A stretch of DNA of 64,000 nucleotides from Bactrocera neohumeralis (GCF_024586455.1 NC_065921.1:12369401-12433400); one strand, 5' to 3'. Shown: positions 34,331-45,190, counted from the first letter of the stretch. The notes: a model not told the origin generated them from the sequence alone. Made by a program: numbers and translations.

Positions 34331-37300
34331 TTAACCTATAGATTAGAGAAAGTGATAATAACGTATTAAACAAATATGAAATAAACACAATTTTTGGCAG
34401 TGAAAACGGCAGTGGCGAGGTAAATAAACAAGTTAGTGAAAAATGTGAGGTTATAGTTAGTACTCAAGCGTTTCAGTTATGGGTTATCATGAGGCGTGTG
34501 CGGCGACGGAAGGGATTCTGTACTAATTCACGATACAAGGTAAAGATGGGCACCCATTTTGGGAAGCGCGGACGAAATACTGAGTGATAACAACCTGAAC
34601 AGTGTTTACGTGGCATAATTTCGGTTTCCTCAATATTTGTTGTCTGTGTAAATTTGGCATTTCCCTTGTGGTCCGTGCTTTTTGTTTTGTTTTGTATATT
34701 CACTGTATGTTTGCTTGTTGTACATATAGAGGAATGTGCCGCGGGAATAGCGGGGCATGTAGTGGAGATGCTTGCAAGCGAGGTTAGCGGTTTAGGCCAG
34801 ACATGCAACGGGCGACACATTTGCTCGAACAAACGTTCAAAATGCCACTCAATGCGACGATGTAAGCGCAAGCGACGCGAGGGACAATCGTGTGCTCTGC
34901 ATGCAGGTGTCCAACAGTGACGGGGCACAGCGTCGGAAGCGAACACAAAATGCCGTTTGAATGTCAGATCATAGAAATTTTTACCTGTCATCACTTGCAT
35001 GAATTCTAAAATATAAAAAGATATTAGTTTAACGGTAATTTGGGTGTAAAAATAATAAATTGCAGTCTCACCATCGAAATCGACAGTGCCTGAGCCGTCC
35101 GCATCAATTTCCTCGATAATCATATCCAAATCGCTGGCGGATAGCTTATCATCCAATTCACGCAGAATGTCACGAAGTACTTGCACCGTCAGATAGCCTT
35201 TACCCTCCTTATCGTAAACGCGGAACGCTTCCTTCAACTCGCTGGCCAATGCCGGCGTGTCCTCTTCGACCTCCACAAAGCGTGCAGCCAATTTGCAGAA
35301 TTGTGAGAAATCTAGTTTACCCGAGTTCGACTTGTCGACCTCCTTGATTAGCGCTTTTATAGCTTTGTCGTCCAGCTTTTGGCCGAGTATCTCGAGAATG
35401 GTCTGTACATCATTGTATTCGATGTAACCACGCTCATCATGATCGAATGCCTTGAAAGCATTGCGCATAACTGTTTTTGAAGAGAATTTTGTATAAAGTT
35501 ATAACAAGATACAAAAATAAATCTTAAGGCTATTAAGGGCTTACTTCGCAGCTGTTCTTTGTCGTATTCTGCCTCCGTCTGTAGAAACGTAATAAAAGGA
35601 AAGGTAACATATTAATTTCTATAGAATTATGTATAATAAAGTCTATAATATAATTTTTTGTATATATACAAGAGTGTTAATAAAAATGTAAAAATAACTT
35701 GTGTGAAACATCCCGAGATAGTGAGCTACGTAGGTGTTTCCAAAGACTCTTAATCTGTTATCAAAAGCGAATAAATGATTTCCGATGTTTCCGACTGATT
35801 ATATCCAGTCTTACTTCGAGTTAAAAAGGAAATTTTTGTTTGATTTCCTAGATTGATTATATCATAGGTCTGGTAAAAAGAAGTCTATTATATGTATGTG
35901 TTTAGAAAACTGCTTGAACAAAAGAATAGAATATACTCCATATTTTACAGTTTTCGAAAATGCAAGCTAGCCGGCTGAAAATGTGAATACTTTTTATAGT
36001 CCTGATAATGCAAATCAAGTCTGGAAGATCAATTATGGAAAATATCTATCAAATAATAGTAATGGTCGAGACTGATCATCATTTCGATTGCACGAGGAAA
36101 GGAACTAACCTTTAAATAAGACTGGGTACAAAAAGAACACGCAAATTAACGCAAAGCAAAACTTCATGGACCGATGTTAAATCAATGAATTGCTGCTGAA
36201 CCGCAATAAAATAATTCTATTTCTGAAGCGGTTGATTAAAAAAACGGTAATTGTCGAATCTCGGTGAGACGACACAAATGTTGGCCAAGCCAGAATTGAC
36301 GGTTTGGAAGATTTTGCCATGTGCTTGATGAGATTGAAAGGGTCAAGATCATCTATCATTAGCTGCTCCCTTACGGGCACTATCTTAAATCGGACCTGTA
36401 CTGTCAACAATTGGAGTGTATGAAGGAAGAAATTGTGCAGAAGCGGTCAGTTATGGCCAACAGGGTAGGAATTGTGCTCAATCAGGAAAGCTCTAGGTCA
36501 CACACATCGTTAGTTAGTGGCCAGTAGCTCCGGGAGCTTAGTTGGGACTTTCTTATGCATTCACTTTGTTGTTCAGATCTGGCACCAAGTGATTTTTATC
36601 TGTTAATTTTGATGGTGAAAGATTCAACTCACGTCAAGTTCCTCGCTCACTCTCGACTTTAAACGGATGTTCGTTGGCTTCCCAAAGAATACTTGGTCAG
36701 TGACCGGAAGTCGTGAACTGCTTGAACCATATGTAAAAGAATCGTTTCTGGTCACTCCAAGGGAATGGCGCTCAGAGAACTTTCCCCATTTGCGTGAACT
36801 TCTACACATGTCTCCATCCTCTTCCCTTAAGGAGAATAGAATGTGGAATATATTGGATTGTATGTCGAATTAAACATAGGTTTGAAAAGGTAAACGGAAG
36901 GGTCCTCGCAGCTCGCTAAGAACTATCAACTCGACATTATAATACAGAAATTTATTTAACGGGTTTTCTGCGAATCTAACCCAATGAAAGGTTACATTTC
37001 AGGTTAGCTTTTGGTTTGTTAATGAGTTAAGATATTCTGTTAAAGTAAATATAATGGAAGAATAAGAAGAACTAAGAATTATTCTATTTTTTACGTCAAA
37101 AAGCAAATTAAAATCGATGAGTTATTGAAAATAATGGGAAAGAGAATGCATAATTCTTCCTTCAGCAAAAAAAAAAAACAACTCTACTGCAATTAAATTT
37201 TTTTGAAAAAGTAAAGAGATAAACCTTTACTCTTTCCTCAGGTAAAACCAACTTTTAAACAGTTCAAACTCTCTTTGCCGCTTAAGATTTTAGGCTGCAG

Positions 37301-40300
37301 TATAAATCAAAGTACAGAGATTTTAATTATTTATTTTGAACCTTTTCGAAATTTTTTCTACAACAATTTCTACAGAAGTGTATAAAAGCAGAAAATAAAT
37401 AAATATATAGATGATTACATACGTAAATACCTCTATATTTTTGATTACTTCTATATTACATTCATTCCGCTTTGTTTATTTGTTAATTAGTGGCATACAA
37501 AATTTGTCAGCTCGTTAAATTACGCGTGTTTTATTTATTATTATTTCTATATGCATACAAACATTTGATCATAAAGGCAAATACAACCAACAAAAACAAC
37601 ACATCCATGTGTTTATTATTGAATAGTATTCATATGTGAAACGCTTATGGCTGTTGGCGAGTAAAATGACCCAATTGGCGTTCAAGATTTACGACAAGGT
37701 ACCTGCGTACAAATGTGGCATTTTGCAACGCCATTTTTGCCTCTTTCATTCTCTGTTGCAACAGATTTGCCAGAAAACATATAAGGCATATTTCATGTGG
37801 TTATTAAGTCAAAAGTGATAGCGAAATTCTGTTTATATCGAATTGTAAGATATACATATGTATATAATATAATAAAACTAAGAAGTGTCGGAAATTTCAA
37901 TATTAGATATAATCTATGTAATATTTGACTAAGAAGAGAAAGAAAATCCTCCCTGTTCCTGACGATTTTTATTTTGTATCCTGTGCTCTTTTTGAAAGCA
38001 TAGTTACTTTTTGTTTAGTATCAAAGTTGGGCACCAACTGAGATTCAAGCGATTCAAGCTAACTTTATAAAAAGTATGCGGTTATATGGAATGTTGCAAG
38101 AGATATTTACTTTATCTTGAATATAAATTTTAATTTGAAGGAAAGGTTAAGAGCGTATTCTCATGTAATCATTTCGAAAAATCGATTTTTTTTTATATTT
38201 TGACAGTAAAACCTATTGAAAACATGCTGCGAAAAATTCAGACCGAAATTCATAGTATTTTTTTTTTGAAATTCGACATTTTTTTTTTGTTTTTAATGCA
38301 ATTGATTATATTTGGTAGGGACGATAGCCGCAGAACTACTGAATAATAATCCATTCGATTTTTTTATTTCAGACAACATGAACAGCCGCTATCACCATGA
38401 CCAGTGAACTACTTTTTTTGTTGGGGACTACTTTGATTTAAAAAAAAAATATATATTAAAAATGTAAAAAACAAAAAAAAAAAAATTATTTTTGTACATT
38501 TCAAAATACAAATAAAAATATATTAAAAAATTAAAATGATTGAATTTTGTTGTCGCATAAAAAAAATGTTCCTAAAAAGTGGTAAAATGTATGCGTTCAC
38601 ATGAGAGTACCCCCTTAACTATGCCGGTGCTTTAAACCCGTAGATAGATAAATATATCTATATAAAACGAAAACTTTATTATTATACTCGTAAATATGGA
38701 CGACGAGAGTATATAAACTCTAATGCAGAATAAGCACTAATAATTTTGAACTAAATTCTTCTGCATTTATTTACTAAAGTAATCCAATAAAGTTTTAAGC
38801 CCATAAGTTATAAAGTTTTAAAGTTCCACTTGATGTATTCTCTGGCTGTTAACCTAAGTAAGCTCATTTGGCTGAAGAGATTTAAGATTTTTTGCTATCC
38901 CGGCTATACTGTTTCTTGGTCTTTATCCAAACCATCTTCGTGCTTTTACATTTGAATTAGCCTATTTGGTTCTAAAAGGTATCTCGAACTTTTTTATCTT
39001 TAAAAATCTGAGAAGAAAATGCGAAAAGTGTTCTGATAGTAAACAAACACGCTTTGATAAACATTTATAATTTTCAGTTAAACATTTATAAACTTTTTCA
39101 CTTAAGAGCCAAAGATGAATTTTAACATCTGATATCTATTCTGTAAAGGAAGGTAGAAGAGAAATAGCTGATTGAAAATCGTTCTATTAGCATAATTATG
39201 AGTTTCATAATAATATAGCTCCCAAAAGGAAGCCTCGGAGACCCTATTAAGTGTATATATATAATTGATTAGTGTAACAAATTGATTAGCCTTAGCCACG
39301 TCCAGCTGTCTTTTCGTCTGTACATTCCCGTACTATTTTCTCCGTTTTTGGAAATTGATCTGAAACTTTGCATAGTTCTTGAATGGAAACATTTTTATTT
39401 ATCAATATATATACATTGGAACAAAAAAGCATCCGGAAATTTTAATTCTCGGGTAAACTACATTTCAAAAAAATATATTTTGCTAAGTTGACAGGACTGT
39501 CCTTAATTACTATGCCAATGAGCGCGATCTGCCGACCAGTTTGTTAACAGAAGCTGCTTAAGTCGGTACATCTCAGTAGTCCGTTGCGATTTTTACATAC
39601 AACTATCGAACAAATAATTTGTCTCAAATTTTGTATATCTCACCAAATTTCTTGTACGGAATGATTGCAATTGTTAGAAAAGGCTTACAGTGATTCAGTT
39701 TTAGCAAACATACAAGCCTATGAGTGATATAAAGCCTTCAAAGGCGGTTGAGAGATCGTTGAAGATATGACGACTTTCGACCTGTTCAACTGATGAAAAT
39801 ATACAAAAGTGAAGGATATGGTGCTTGAAAATCGTCAGGCAAGCGTTAGATAGACGGCAAGAGAGCTCGAAATCTTGAGTCTGTTCGAATGAGTTTGGTG
39901 AATATTTTAATACCGTAAACAGGCCCCTTTGGACATGGAGAGCTTATAACTGCGAATAAGATATGGGTTTATGAGTTTGACATGCAAACAAGTCAACAAT
40001 TATCGGAATAGAACCCGTTTTCGGTTGATAAAACAAAATTTGCTGAAGGAGCTAAAGGTGACCCCTAAAAGTGCTTATGAAAAGTGTTTCGAGGACTGGA
40101 AAAATCGTTGGCATAAATGTTATTACATCTTCTAATTTAAAGGCGGCGGGTACTTTTTTGTCACAATGTATATATATTCACGAAATTTAGCTTGGATTAT
40201 GATCGATCAAAATATATGTATGTAGGTCTTGTATGAGAACTATCATAGATTATTATCCAAAGCAAGTTGTAAACTTTGATCATATAGCTGTCATACAAAA

Positions 40301-40553
40301 TAACTGATAAAAACCAAGATAGTGGCATTTTTACACCTTTTTATACTATCTGCAATGTATTATTATATTTTAGAAAAATTTTAGCCTTTATTTGTAAATA
40401 ATACTAATTTCAAACTATCTTTCCAAATGTGTCAAGTATGGAGGTATACTATATGTAAAATGTGGTTTTCTATATACATATGTACATACATATTTATACC
40501 TGTATTATACATGCATGCTTGTAAATTCTACATTAGTACTTTTGACTTACCAT
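34331..40553 (-). CDS. TpnC4: Troponin C, TpnC4-type (single functional Ca2+ site)
   Basis: Calcium-sensing subunit of the thin-filament troponin complex, partner of troponin I and T in muscle. Coding exons on the minus strand: 40551-40553 (ATG only, followed by GTAAGT), 35545-35578, 35072-35470, 34985-35005 and 34331-34335 (GT then TAA). Phases fit exactly and give 153 residues ending EFMQVMTG, the usual troponin C length. Four EF-hands begin at D22, D58, D99 and D135. Sites I (position 12 Asp), II (Gln69) and III (Val110) lack the needed Glu; only site IV (DADGSGTVDFDE) is canonical. That one-site pattern fits the flight-muscle stretch-activation isoform (TnC4/F1). Intron 1 is about 5 kb and full of TE debris. 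The tiny first and last exons are inferred from splice signals and phase; the middle exons are certain. If the 34985 donor is not used, the frame stays open to 34473. Confidence 0.87.
34473..34984 (-). other. Long open extension past the TpnC4 exon 4 donor
   Basis: Reading on from MTG without splicing, the frame stays open for about 170 codons and stops at 34473-34475. The predicted tail is basic and Cys-rich, with no domain I recognise, and no other troponin C I know has such a tail. The simplest view is that it is the last intron, with chance or relic coding potential. An alternative C-terminal isoform cannot be excluded. Confidence 0.4.
36265..36640 (+). mobile_element. Mariner fragment in TpnC4 intron 1
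   Basis: The plus strand reads AKPELTVWKILPCA, then LLPYGHYLKSDLYCQQLE, KEEIVQKRSVMANRVGIVL, RSHTSLVSGQ, LRELSWDFLMH and SDLAPSDFYLL. This is the central-to-C-terminal part of a DD34D mariner transposase. The HQDNAR motif has become NQESSR, so the second catalytic Asp is lost; stops and one frameshift are present. Confidence 0.75.
36640..36830 (+). repeat. Dispersed repeat family C, copy 4
   Basis: Starts directly after the mariner fragment. Shows TTAAACGGATGTTCGTTGGC, GAATACTTGGTCAGTGACCG, the segment around GAACTGCTTGAACCATATGT, GGGAATGGCGCTCAGAGAAC and TGCGTGAACTTCTACACATG, close to copy 2. Confidence 0.75.
38151..38614. mobile_element. TTAA-flanked MITE (piggyBac-style), in TpnC4 intron 1
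   Basis: A 464-base non-coding unit flanked by TTAA on both sides (38147-38150, 38615-38618). Its ends are imperfect inverted repeats: left GAGCGTATTCTCATGTAATC, right (reverse complement) GGGGGTACTCTCATGTGAAC. The inside is A/T homopolymer-rich and has no transposase. TTAA target sites are the hallmark of piggyBac; the end sequence itself is not the classical CCCT/CCYT, so the superfamily remains a suggestion. Confidence 0.6.
39215..39395 (-). repeat. Dispersed repeat family B, partial copy 5
   Basis: The reverse orientation of family B: GGAAGCCTCGGAGACCCTAT, GATTAGCCTTAGCCACGTCC, CTGTCTTTTCGTCTGTACAT and GGAAATTGATCTGAAACTTT. Confidence 0.6.
39434..40170 (+). mobile_element. Mariner family M1, internally deleted copy 2
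   Basis: Plus-strand match to the M1 copies at 12.8 and 43.1 kb: TAAACTACATTTCAAAAAAA at the left, NRQASVR and TARELEI, the YGFMSLTCKQVNN frame, then directly LLKELKVTPKSAYEKCFEDW near the end. Everything between the DETWVYEFD region and the C-terminus is missing, with the same junction as the 43-kb copy. Located in TpnC4 intron 1. Confidence 0.75.
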
Positions 40554-40578
40554 TTTCAGTAATTCTTATAACAAATTT
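40551..40578 (-). other. TpnC4 start-codon exon (28 bases)
   Basis: On the minus strand, TATATTTGGCAG precedes a 28-base exon that ends ACTGAAAATG, followed by GTAAGTC. The ATG is the last codon and has an AAA context suitable for insects. It joins in phase to ACGGAGGCAGAATAC in exon 2, giving MTEAEYDKEQ, a typical troponin C start. An upstream non-coding exon could end at 41047, where CGATCTGATCGAAAG meets GTAAAT. This start exon is inferred from signals only. Confidence 0.6.
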
Positions 40579-41047
40579 CTGCCAAATATAAATTAATCCA
40601 AATATATAGGAGTTGAGTTGATTATCCTTGAGAGTAAACTGAAACAAAAAACGTTGAAATCGGTTGAACACAATTAATTGCGAACTTGTTATTTTTAAGT
40701 TAAGGCATCCGCATAGGAATATATCCTTAAATAATCTAATCGTTACACAAATAAAACTGATTAAGTAACGTTACGCACGCACTGATTACTTAATCCTTCG
40801 AAAAACACTTGCTTTATTTTATTTTTTTTCGCACGAATTCGCTGAATTCACTAGGAAAGCCACACATTTTAGCCACTTGTGACAAGCAAGGGATAAAAAA
40901 ATATTATATACATAAGTATATTATAATATATGGATGGATAAATAGTAATACCCGTTACGCTGCGAACGGCAAACGATCGATGTGTTCACGCTTCCGAATT
41001 TCGATAATCACTCAAGAGTTGTGATTTGCATCAATTAAAAATTTACC

Positions 41048-42948
41048 TTTCGATCAGATCGAATTAAGGCACTTATATTGGCGAATGCGCGCCGTCGCCG
41101 ACTAAACAAACTAAACGACGACAGCGATGGCAACAAAACGACAACGCACGCCCTACAAATGGGGAGCACCAAGTGGCCATAAGTACGGCATGCATTTTGT
41201 ATGTGTGTGTGTATGTGTGAATGCATGTGTATTTGTAGGTATGTATGTGTGTATATATGTGTGCATGAGTACGTATGAATGCACGTATGAGCTTTTATGT
41301 AGACACAATGTTGGCGATGAGCAGCGAGCTACAACTACAACAATTTGCTATGCTTGTATATGCAACATGTACAGTATATACCTTGTTATGTGTGTGTGAG
41401 TGTGAGTTTGTCAACACAGGCCAAATATGTAAGTATGTGGTTGGATACATAATTGCTGGCAACATTCAATTCAGCAGCAATAGCAACAACAACTACATTT
41501 GTATTGCCAAAATAGCAGCAACAAGCAGCGAACAACAAACAACAACCACAACGAAAAGACCTTTGCTGGCAGCCAGCGCGCATCACATCGAATTGGATCA
41601 ACTCGAATTGAATTGAATTGGATTGGCTTTGAATTGAACTCATTGCGACGGGGCGGCGGAACCGATCAGAGAAGTGACATGAAAACAAGCAAAACCACAA
41701 ACACACAGACACATATTTGAAAAAATACATAGATTTTTAGATATAATGCGCAAAGGCGCATACATGTATGTATGTATGTATGTGTGAATACATATTGAAA
41801 GTGACAATTATTTTTTTCGTTTACAGGTGTGTCGGTGTGCGCTTTGTGCAGCACAGTCGGGCAGTCAAATGGTTTTTTTACTTTTTTTGCATTTTTTCCA
41901 AATATTTCTAATTACGTTGGGAATTCAACGACACATCAGCACTTGTGCTCTTGAGCAATAACAACAACAATAACACGATTAGCAGCATCAACAAAGCGTG
42001 TGGCACATGCAAGCCAGAAAAGGTGACAATTTTGCTGATTTGTTGCGGCGCTTTTACTTGACGCGTTTACTTTTTTCGTTTTTGTTGTTGTTTTAGACAA
42101 ATTACATTTATTTTAATCAAATAACTCTTTCGCAGTGGACATCTGCTGGCAATACATATGCAACTATCACACACAAACATATGTATGCATGTTTGTTTGC
42201 TTCAACGTAGAGTAAATGTTGCTGCAGCATGTTGCGCTCACTATTGCAACACACATACGCACATATGCATAAGTGTTAGCCGACAGCAGTAAATTTTAGG
42301 TGTGTGAAATTTTCGATACTTCACTTAAATTTTAGCGCTAGTTTTACTTCATTATTTTTTGCTTTTGTTTTTGTAAACGTTCTACTTACAGTGGTGTTAG
42401 AATTTTGTTGCTATTTGCTTTGAAAAAAAAATGCGTTTTGTTCGAATTGTTGTGATTAATTAGCGTATTTGATTCGCCCATCGAACACTCGTCACAGCCC
42501 CCATAGACATGTGGCGCCTTTAGGGTGCCGTTCATTTGCTTTTTGTACCACATTTTCAAAAAAAAAAATTTAACAAATATTTGGCGATTCTTCTTAAATT
42601 CTTTATTCATTAATTCGGCCATTACTCACTCTGCAGTTTTTTGCGTATTTAGATTTAATTACTCTAATTGTTAGCTGCCAATCTGTGGTGGTGTAATTTC
42701 TATTTTTATCCCAGTTTTATTTTGATTACTTGTTATATGCCAATCTGTTATTTCCGTAATATGTTCATGCGTCTTCTTTCATGGCGAACTCGATGCTCAA
42801 CATTTTCATATGTATTTTTTCTTTATATTTCAGATTTATTTGTTAGCATTTCCCTCATTGAATTCTTTCAAGTTGTATTTGTCCGATAAAAACTCACTGA
42901 TGCGGAATGTTTTTATGAATTTTGAAGGTGAATTAATTTTATTTGTTA
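41048..42948. other. TpnC4 upstream flank, low-complexity rich
   Basis: Contains TGTG/TATG repeats at 41198-41270 and 41763-41785, CAA-rich tracts at 41480-41560 and a GAATTG-type run at 41590-41640 (repeats of GAATTGGATT-like units). These produce several artefactual open frames. The promoter of the TpnC4-type gene should be near 41.1 kb, but no TATA box could be placed with confidence. Confidence 0.4.
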
Positions 42949-43041
42949 TATATTGTTGCGAAAGTTTCCTTTTTTGGGGGCGGTTTTAGGGTAAATCAAG
43001 TTGGTGCCTATTCAATAAACATCCGTTCACCCATAGATTAT
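42949..43041 (+). repeat. Direct repeat, left copy, bracketing an M1 mariner
   Basis: TATATTGTTGCGAAAGTTTC, GGGGGCGGTTTTAGGGTAAA, GGTGCCTATTCAATAAACAT and a final TAGATTAT match, in the same order, the block at 43846-44005. Confidence 0.6.
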
Positions 43042-43044
43042 ACA

Positions 43045-43823
43045 TTGCGAAAATTGTAAATAAAACGCAAAGTATTTAATTATTCATCAATATTTATTTT
43101 TTCGCCTTCAAAGTATTCCTCACCAGATGTATACATACTTATGCTAACGCTTTTCCAGTCCTCGAAACACTTTTCATAAGAACTTTTTTGTATGACCTTC
43201 AGCTCCTTCAGCGAATTTTATTTTATCTCTTTGATAGACTGAAAACGGGTTCCACTCCGATGATTGTTGACTTGTTTGCATGTCAAACTCATAAACCCAT
43301 GTTTCATTTGCAATTATAATGCTCTTCATGAATTTCGAATTCGCACGATCAATCATGTTCAAAGAAACTTGTTTACGGCACTCTTTTTGAAAAAAAATTC
43401 AGTTTTATCACGACATTCCGAGCAAGAACGCGTTTCATACTCAAAATATCCCAAAATCATTCGAACGGACTCGCAAGAGATCGTGAGCGCCTTTGCCATC
43501 CTTCTAACACTTGCCTGACGATTTTAAAAAACCACATACTTGTACTTCACTTTTTTTAAATATTTTCATCAGTTGAAAAGGTTGAAGGTTGTCTAGAGCG
43601 AGGCTTGTCTTCAACGATCTCTCGACAGTCTTTGAAGGCTTTGTATCACACGTAGGCTTGTGTTTTTGATAAAACTAAATCAACGTTAGCCTTTTCCAAT
43701 ATTCGCAATGATTCTGCGAACGAAGATTGGTTACAGGTTTAGTAATTAAGGAAAGTCCTACCATTTCAGCAAAATAGAATTTTTGAAATATCATTTACCC
43801 GCCGAATATAATTACAATTTCCT
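43045..43823 (-). mobile_element. Mariner family M1, internally deleted copy 3
   Basis: The minus strand reads NRQASVRRMAKALTISCESV, ETWVYEFDMQTSQQSSEWNP and then FSVYQRDKIKFAEGAEGH, GLEKR and a C-terminal DYFEG-type remnant. The middle third, including the catalytic Asp residues of the HDNAP and SPDLAP blocks, is missing. The outer end shares GGGTAAATGATATTTCAAAA and TCCTTAATTACTA with the 39-kb copy. It is bracketed by direct repeats. Confidence 0.75.
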
Positions 43824-43845
43824 GGTGATTTTTTTGACATAATAT

Positions 43846-44005
43846 ATATTGTTGAGAAACATTACGTTTTTGGGGCTGTTTTTAGGTTAAAGGCGTACAC
43901 AAATTTACTGAGAAGATAGAAAAGCGAAATTATAACATAAAGTTTTAGAATTATAAATACAAGTGAGTGCCTATTTAATAAGCATCGGCTCAACTAGAGA
44001 TTATT
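43846..44005 (+). repeat. Direct repeat, right copy, with about 70 extra bases
   Basis: TATATTGTTGAGAAACATTA, TTTTGGGGCTGTTTTTAGGT, then an insert, then AGTGAGTGCCTATTTAATAA and GCATCGGCTCAACTAGAGAT. The order matches the left copy at 42949. Confidence 0.55.
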
Positions 44006-44102
44006 GTCATTAATAAATGGCAACCAAAATTTTGATATGTAATACTTGATTGCTAAAGATTCGTCAAGCATACTCAATATTCATATGTATATATAACTAC
44101 TA

Positions 44103-44342
44103 CTAATCGTAATGCTGCTCAGCCAATTCGTGTCCCATCGATGAATACAAAGGGTAATCGGCAGGGTCAAATCTAGTGGATGTGCGGGTGACGAAGCAGT
44201 TCTCAGCCAAGTACTTCGTTTTGATTACTTTTCCCAATTTTTGGATCTTTCTAATAACTTTTAAGAGGTCTAAAATTGTTTGTTGTGCAACATTTAATAT
44301 GGGTGTCATTTGATTTTGACTGAAAGTATTCGGCCTGTCCAA
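44103..44342 (-). mobile_element. Mariner C-terminal fragment
   Basis: The minus strand ends with RFDPADYPLYSSMGHELAEQ, the mariner SPDLAPSDYHLFRSMxHxLAxQHF block, preceded by a KPVQKYLE-like stretch (QQTILDLLK). No ends were identified. Confidence 0.65.
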
Positions 44343-44599
44343 AATTTGTTTGGTGGTCTTCCACGTTTTTTATTTCTCACTTTAAAATGAGAATTGGGTC
44401 GAGACTGATGATCAAAAACGGTTCCTAGCCAACCTTCCAAAACAACGGCTCAGCCAAATAACCACGACGCCAAAGTAATTGTCTCTACTTGGTGAGAATT
44501 GGATGGGTGTGCTGAAACCAGGTAAAATAAATATTTGGAAAATATCTACTTCTTCATTATTCAACAAAGAAGTTCCAATAAATTTTGTGTGCGAAATCA

Positions 44600-45190
44600 A
44601 ACTTCAGGAATGGAAATAATCAGCATGTTGAAAAAGGCCTTTGTAGATAATTGTTTGTCGCGAGCAAAACCAGGTACTGGATGAGCATGAGCATCAAATG
44701 ATGATCAATACGTCAATAAAATAAAGGAACTGGTGCTTAATAATCAACGACTAACAGACAAAGATTTTACTGGCACCGTTGGATTTTTGGAAGAATCAGA
44801 CAAAACCAACGGTAACGTCTGTGAAACAATGCTTTCCGACTACGAGCATGTTATGAAATTTATTATTACTGGCGATGAGTCTTGGGTCTCTGCTTTCGAA
44901 CCGGAAACAGACGATCAGTCCGTTGACAGTTTTCTTCGATTAACGAAATGCCAAATATCCGAATTCCTTCCGACCGGCTAAACTGTTACCAAGGAATACT
45001 ATGTGAACGCTATGCGCCTTTTGCGCGAAGTTATTCGTGAAAAGATGCGGAATTATGAGCCGACAACACTTGGTTTTTTCAATACAATAATGCACGGTCG
45101 TATTTTTTTGTTCGAATAAAAGACAAATAACAAACGATTTTCAACGTTGAGTCTTACTAAAAAGAAGGCTTTGTTGATTGTTTATCCTCC
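44600..45190 (+). mobile_element. Mariner fragment (EFLPTG family), N-terminal to central part
   Basis: The plus strand reads VNKIKELVLNNQRLTDKDFT, FIITGDESWVSAFEPETDDQ (first catalytic Asp in GDESW), ISEFLPTG, TVTKEYYVNAMRLLREVIRE and, after a frameshift, FFQYNNARSYFFV where the HDNARSH block should be. Its TTCCTTCCGACCGGC segment is nearly identical to that of the fragment at 61.6-62.1 kb, so the two share a family. Confidence 0.75.

Noticed and set aside
34473..35468. A single 331-codon frame read as one troponin C fusion protein
   Set aside because: It includes a standard 66-base GT-AG intron and starts at Met14, after an exon (35545-35578) that clearly encodes the true N-terminus. Only the part after MTG remains open to debate.
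41035..41854. Frames rich in Cys, Val, Tyr and His across 41.0-41.9 kb
   Set aside because: They come from TGTG/TATG and CAA microsatellites and are open on both strands.
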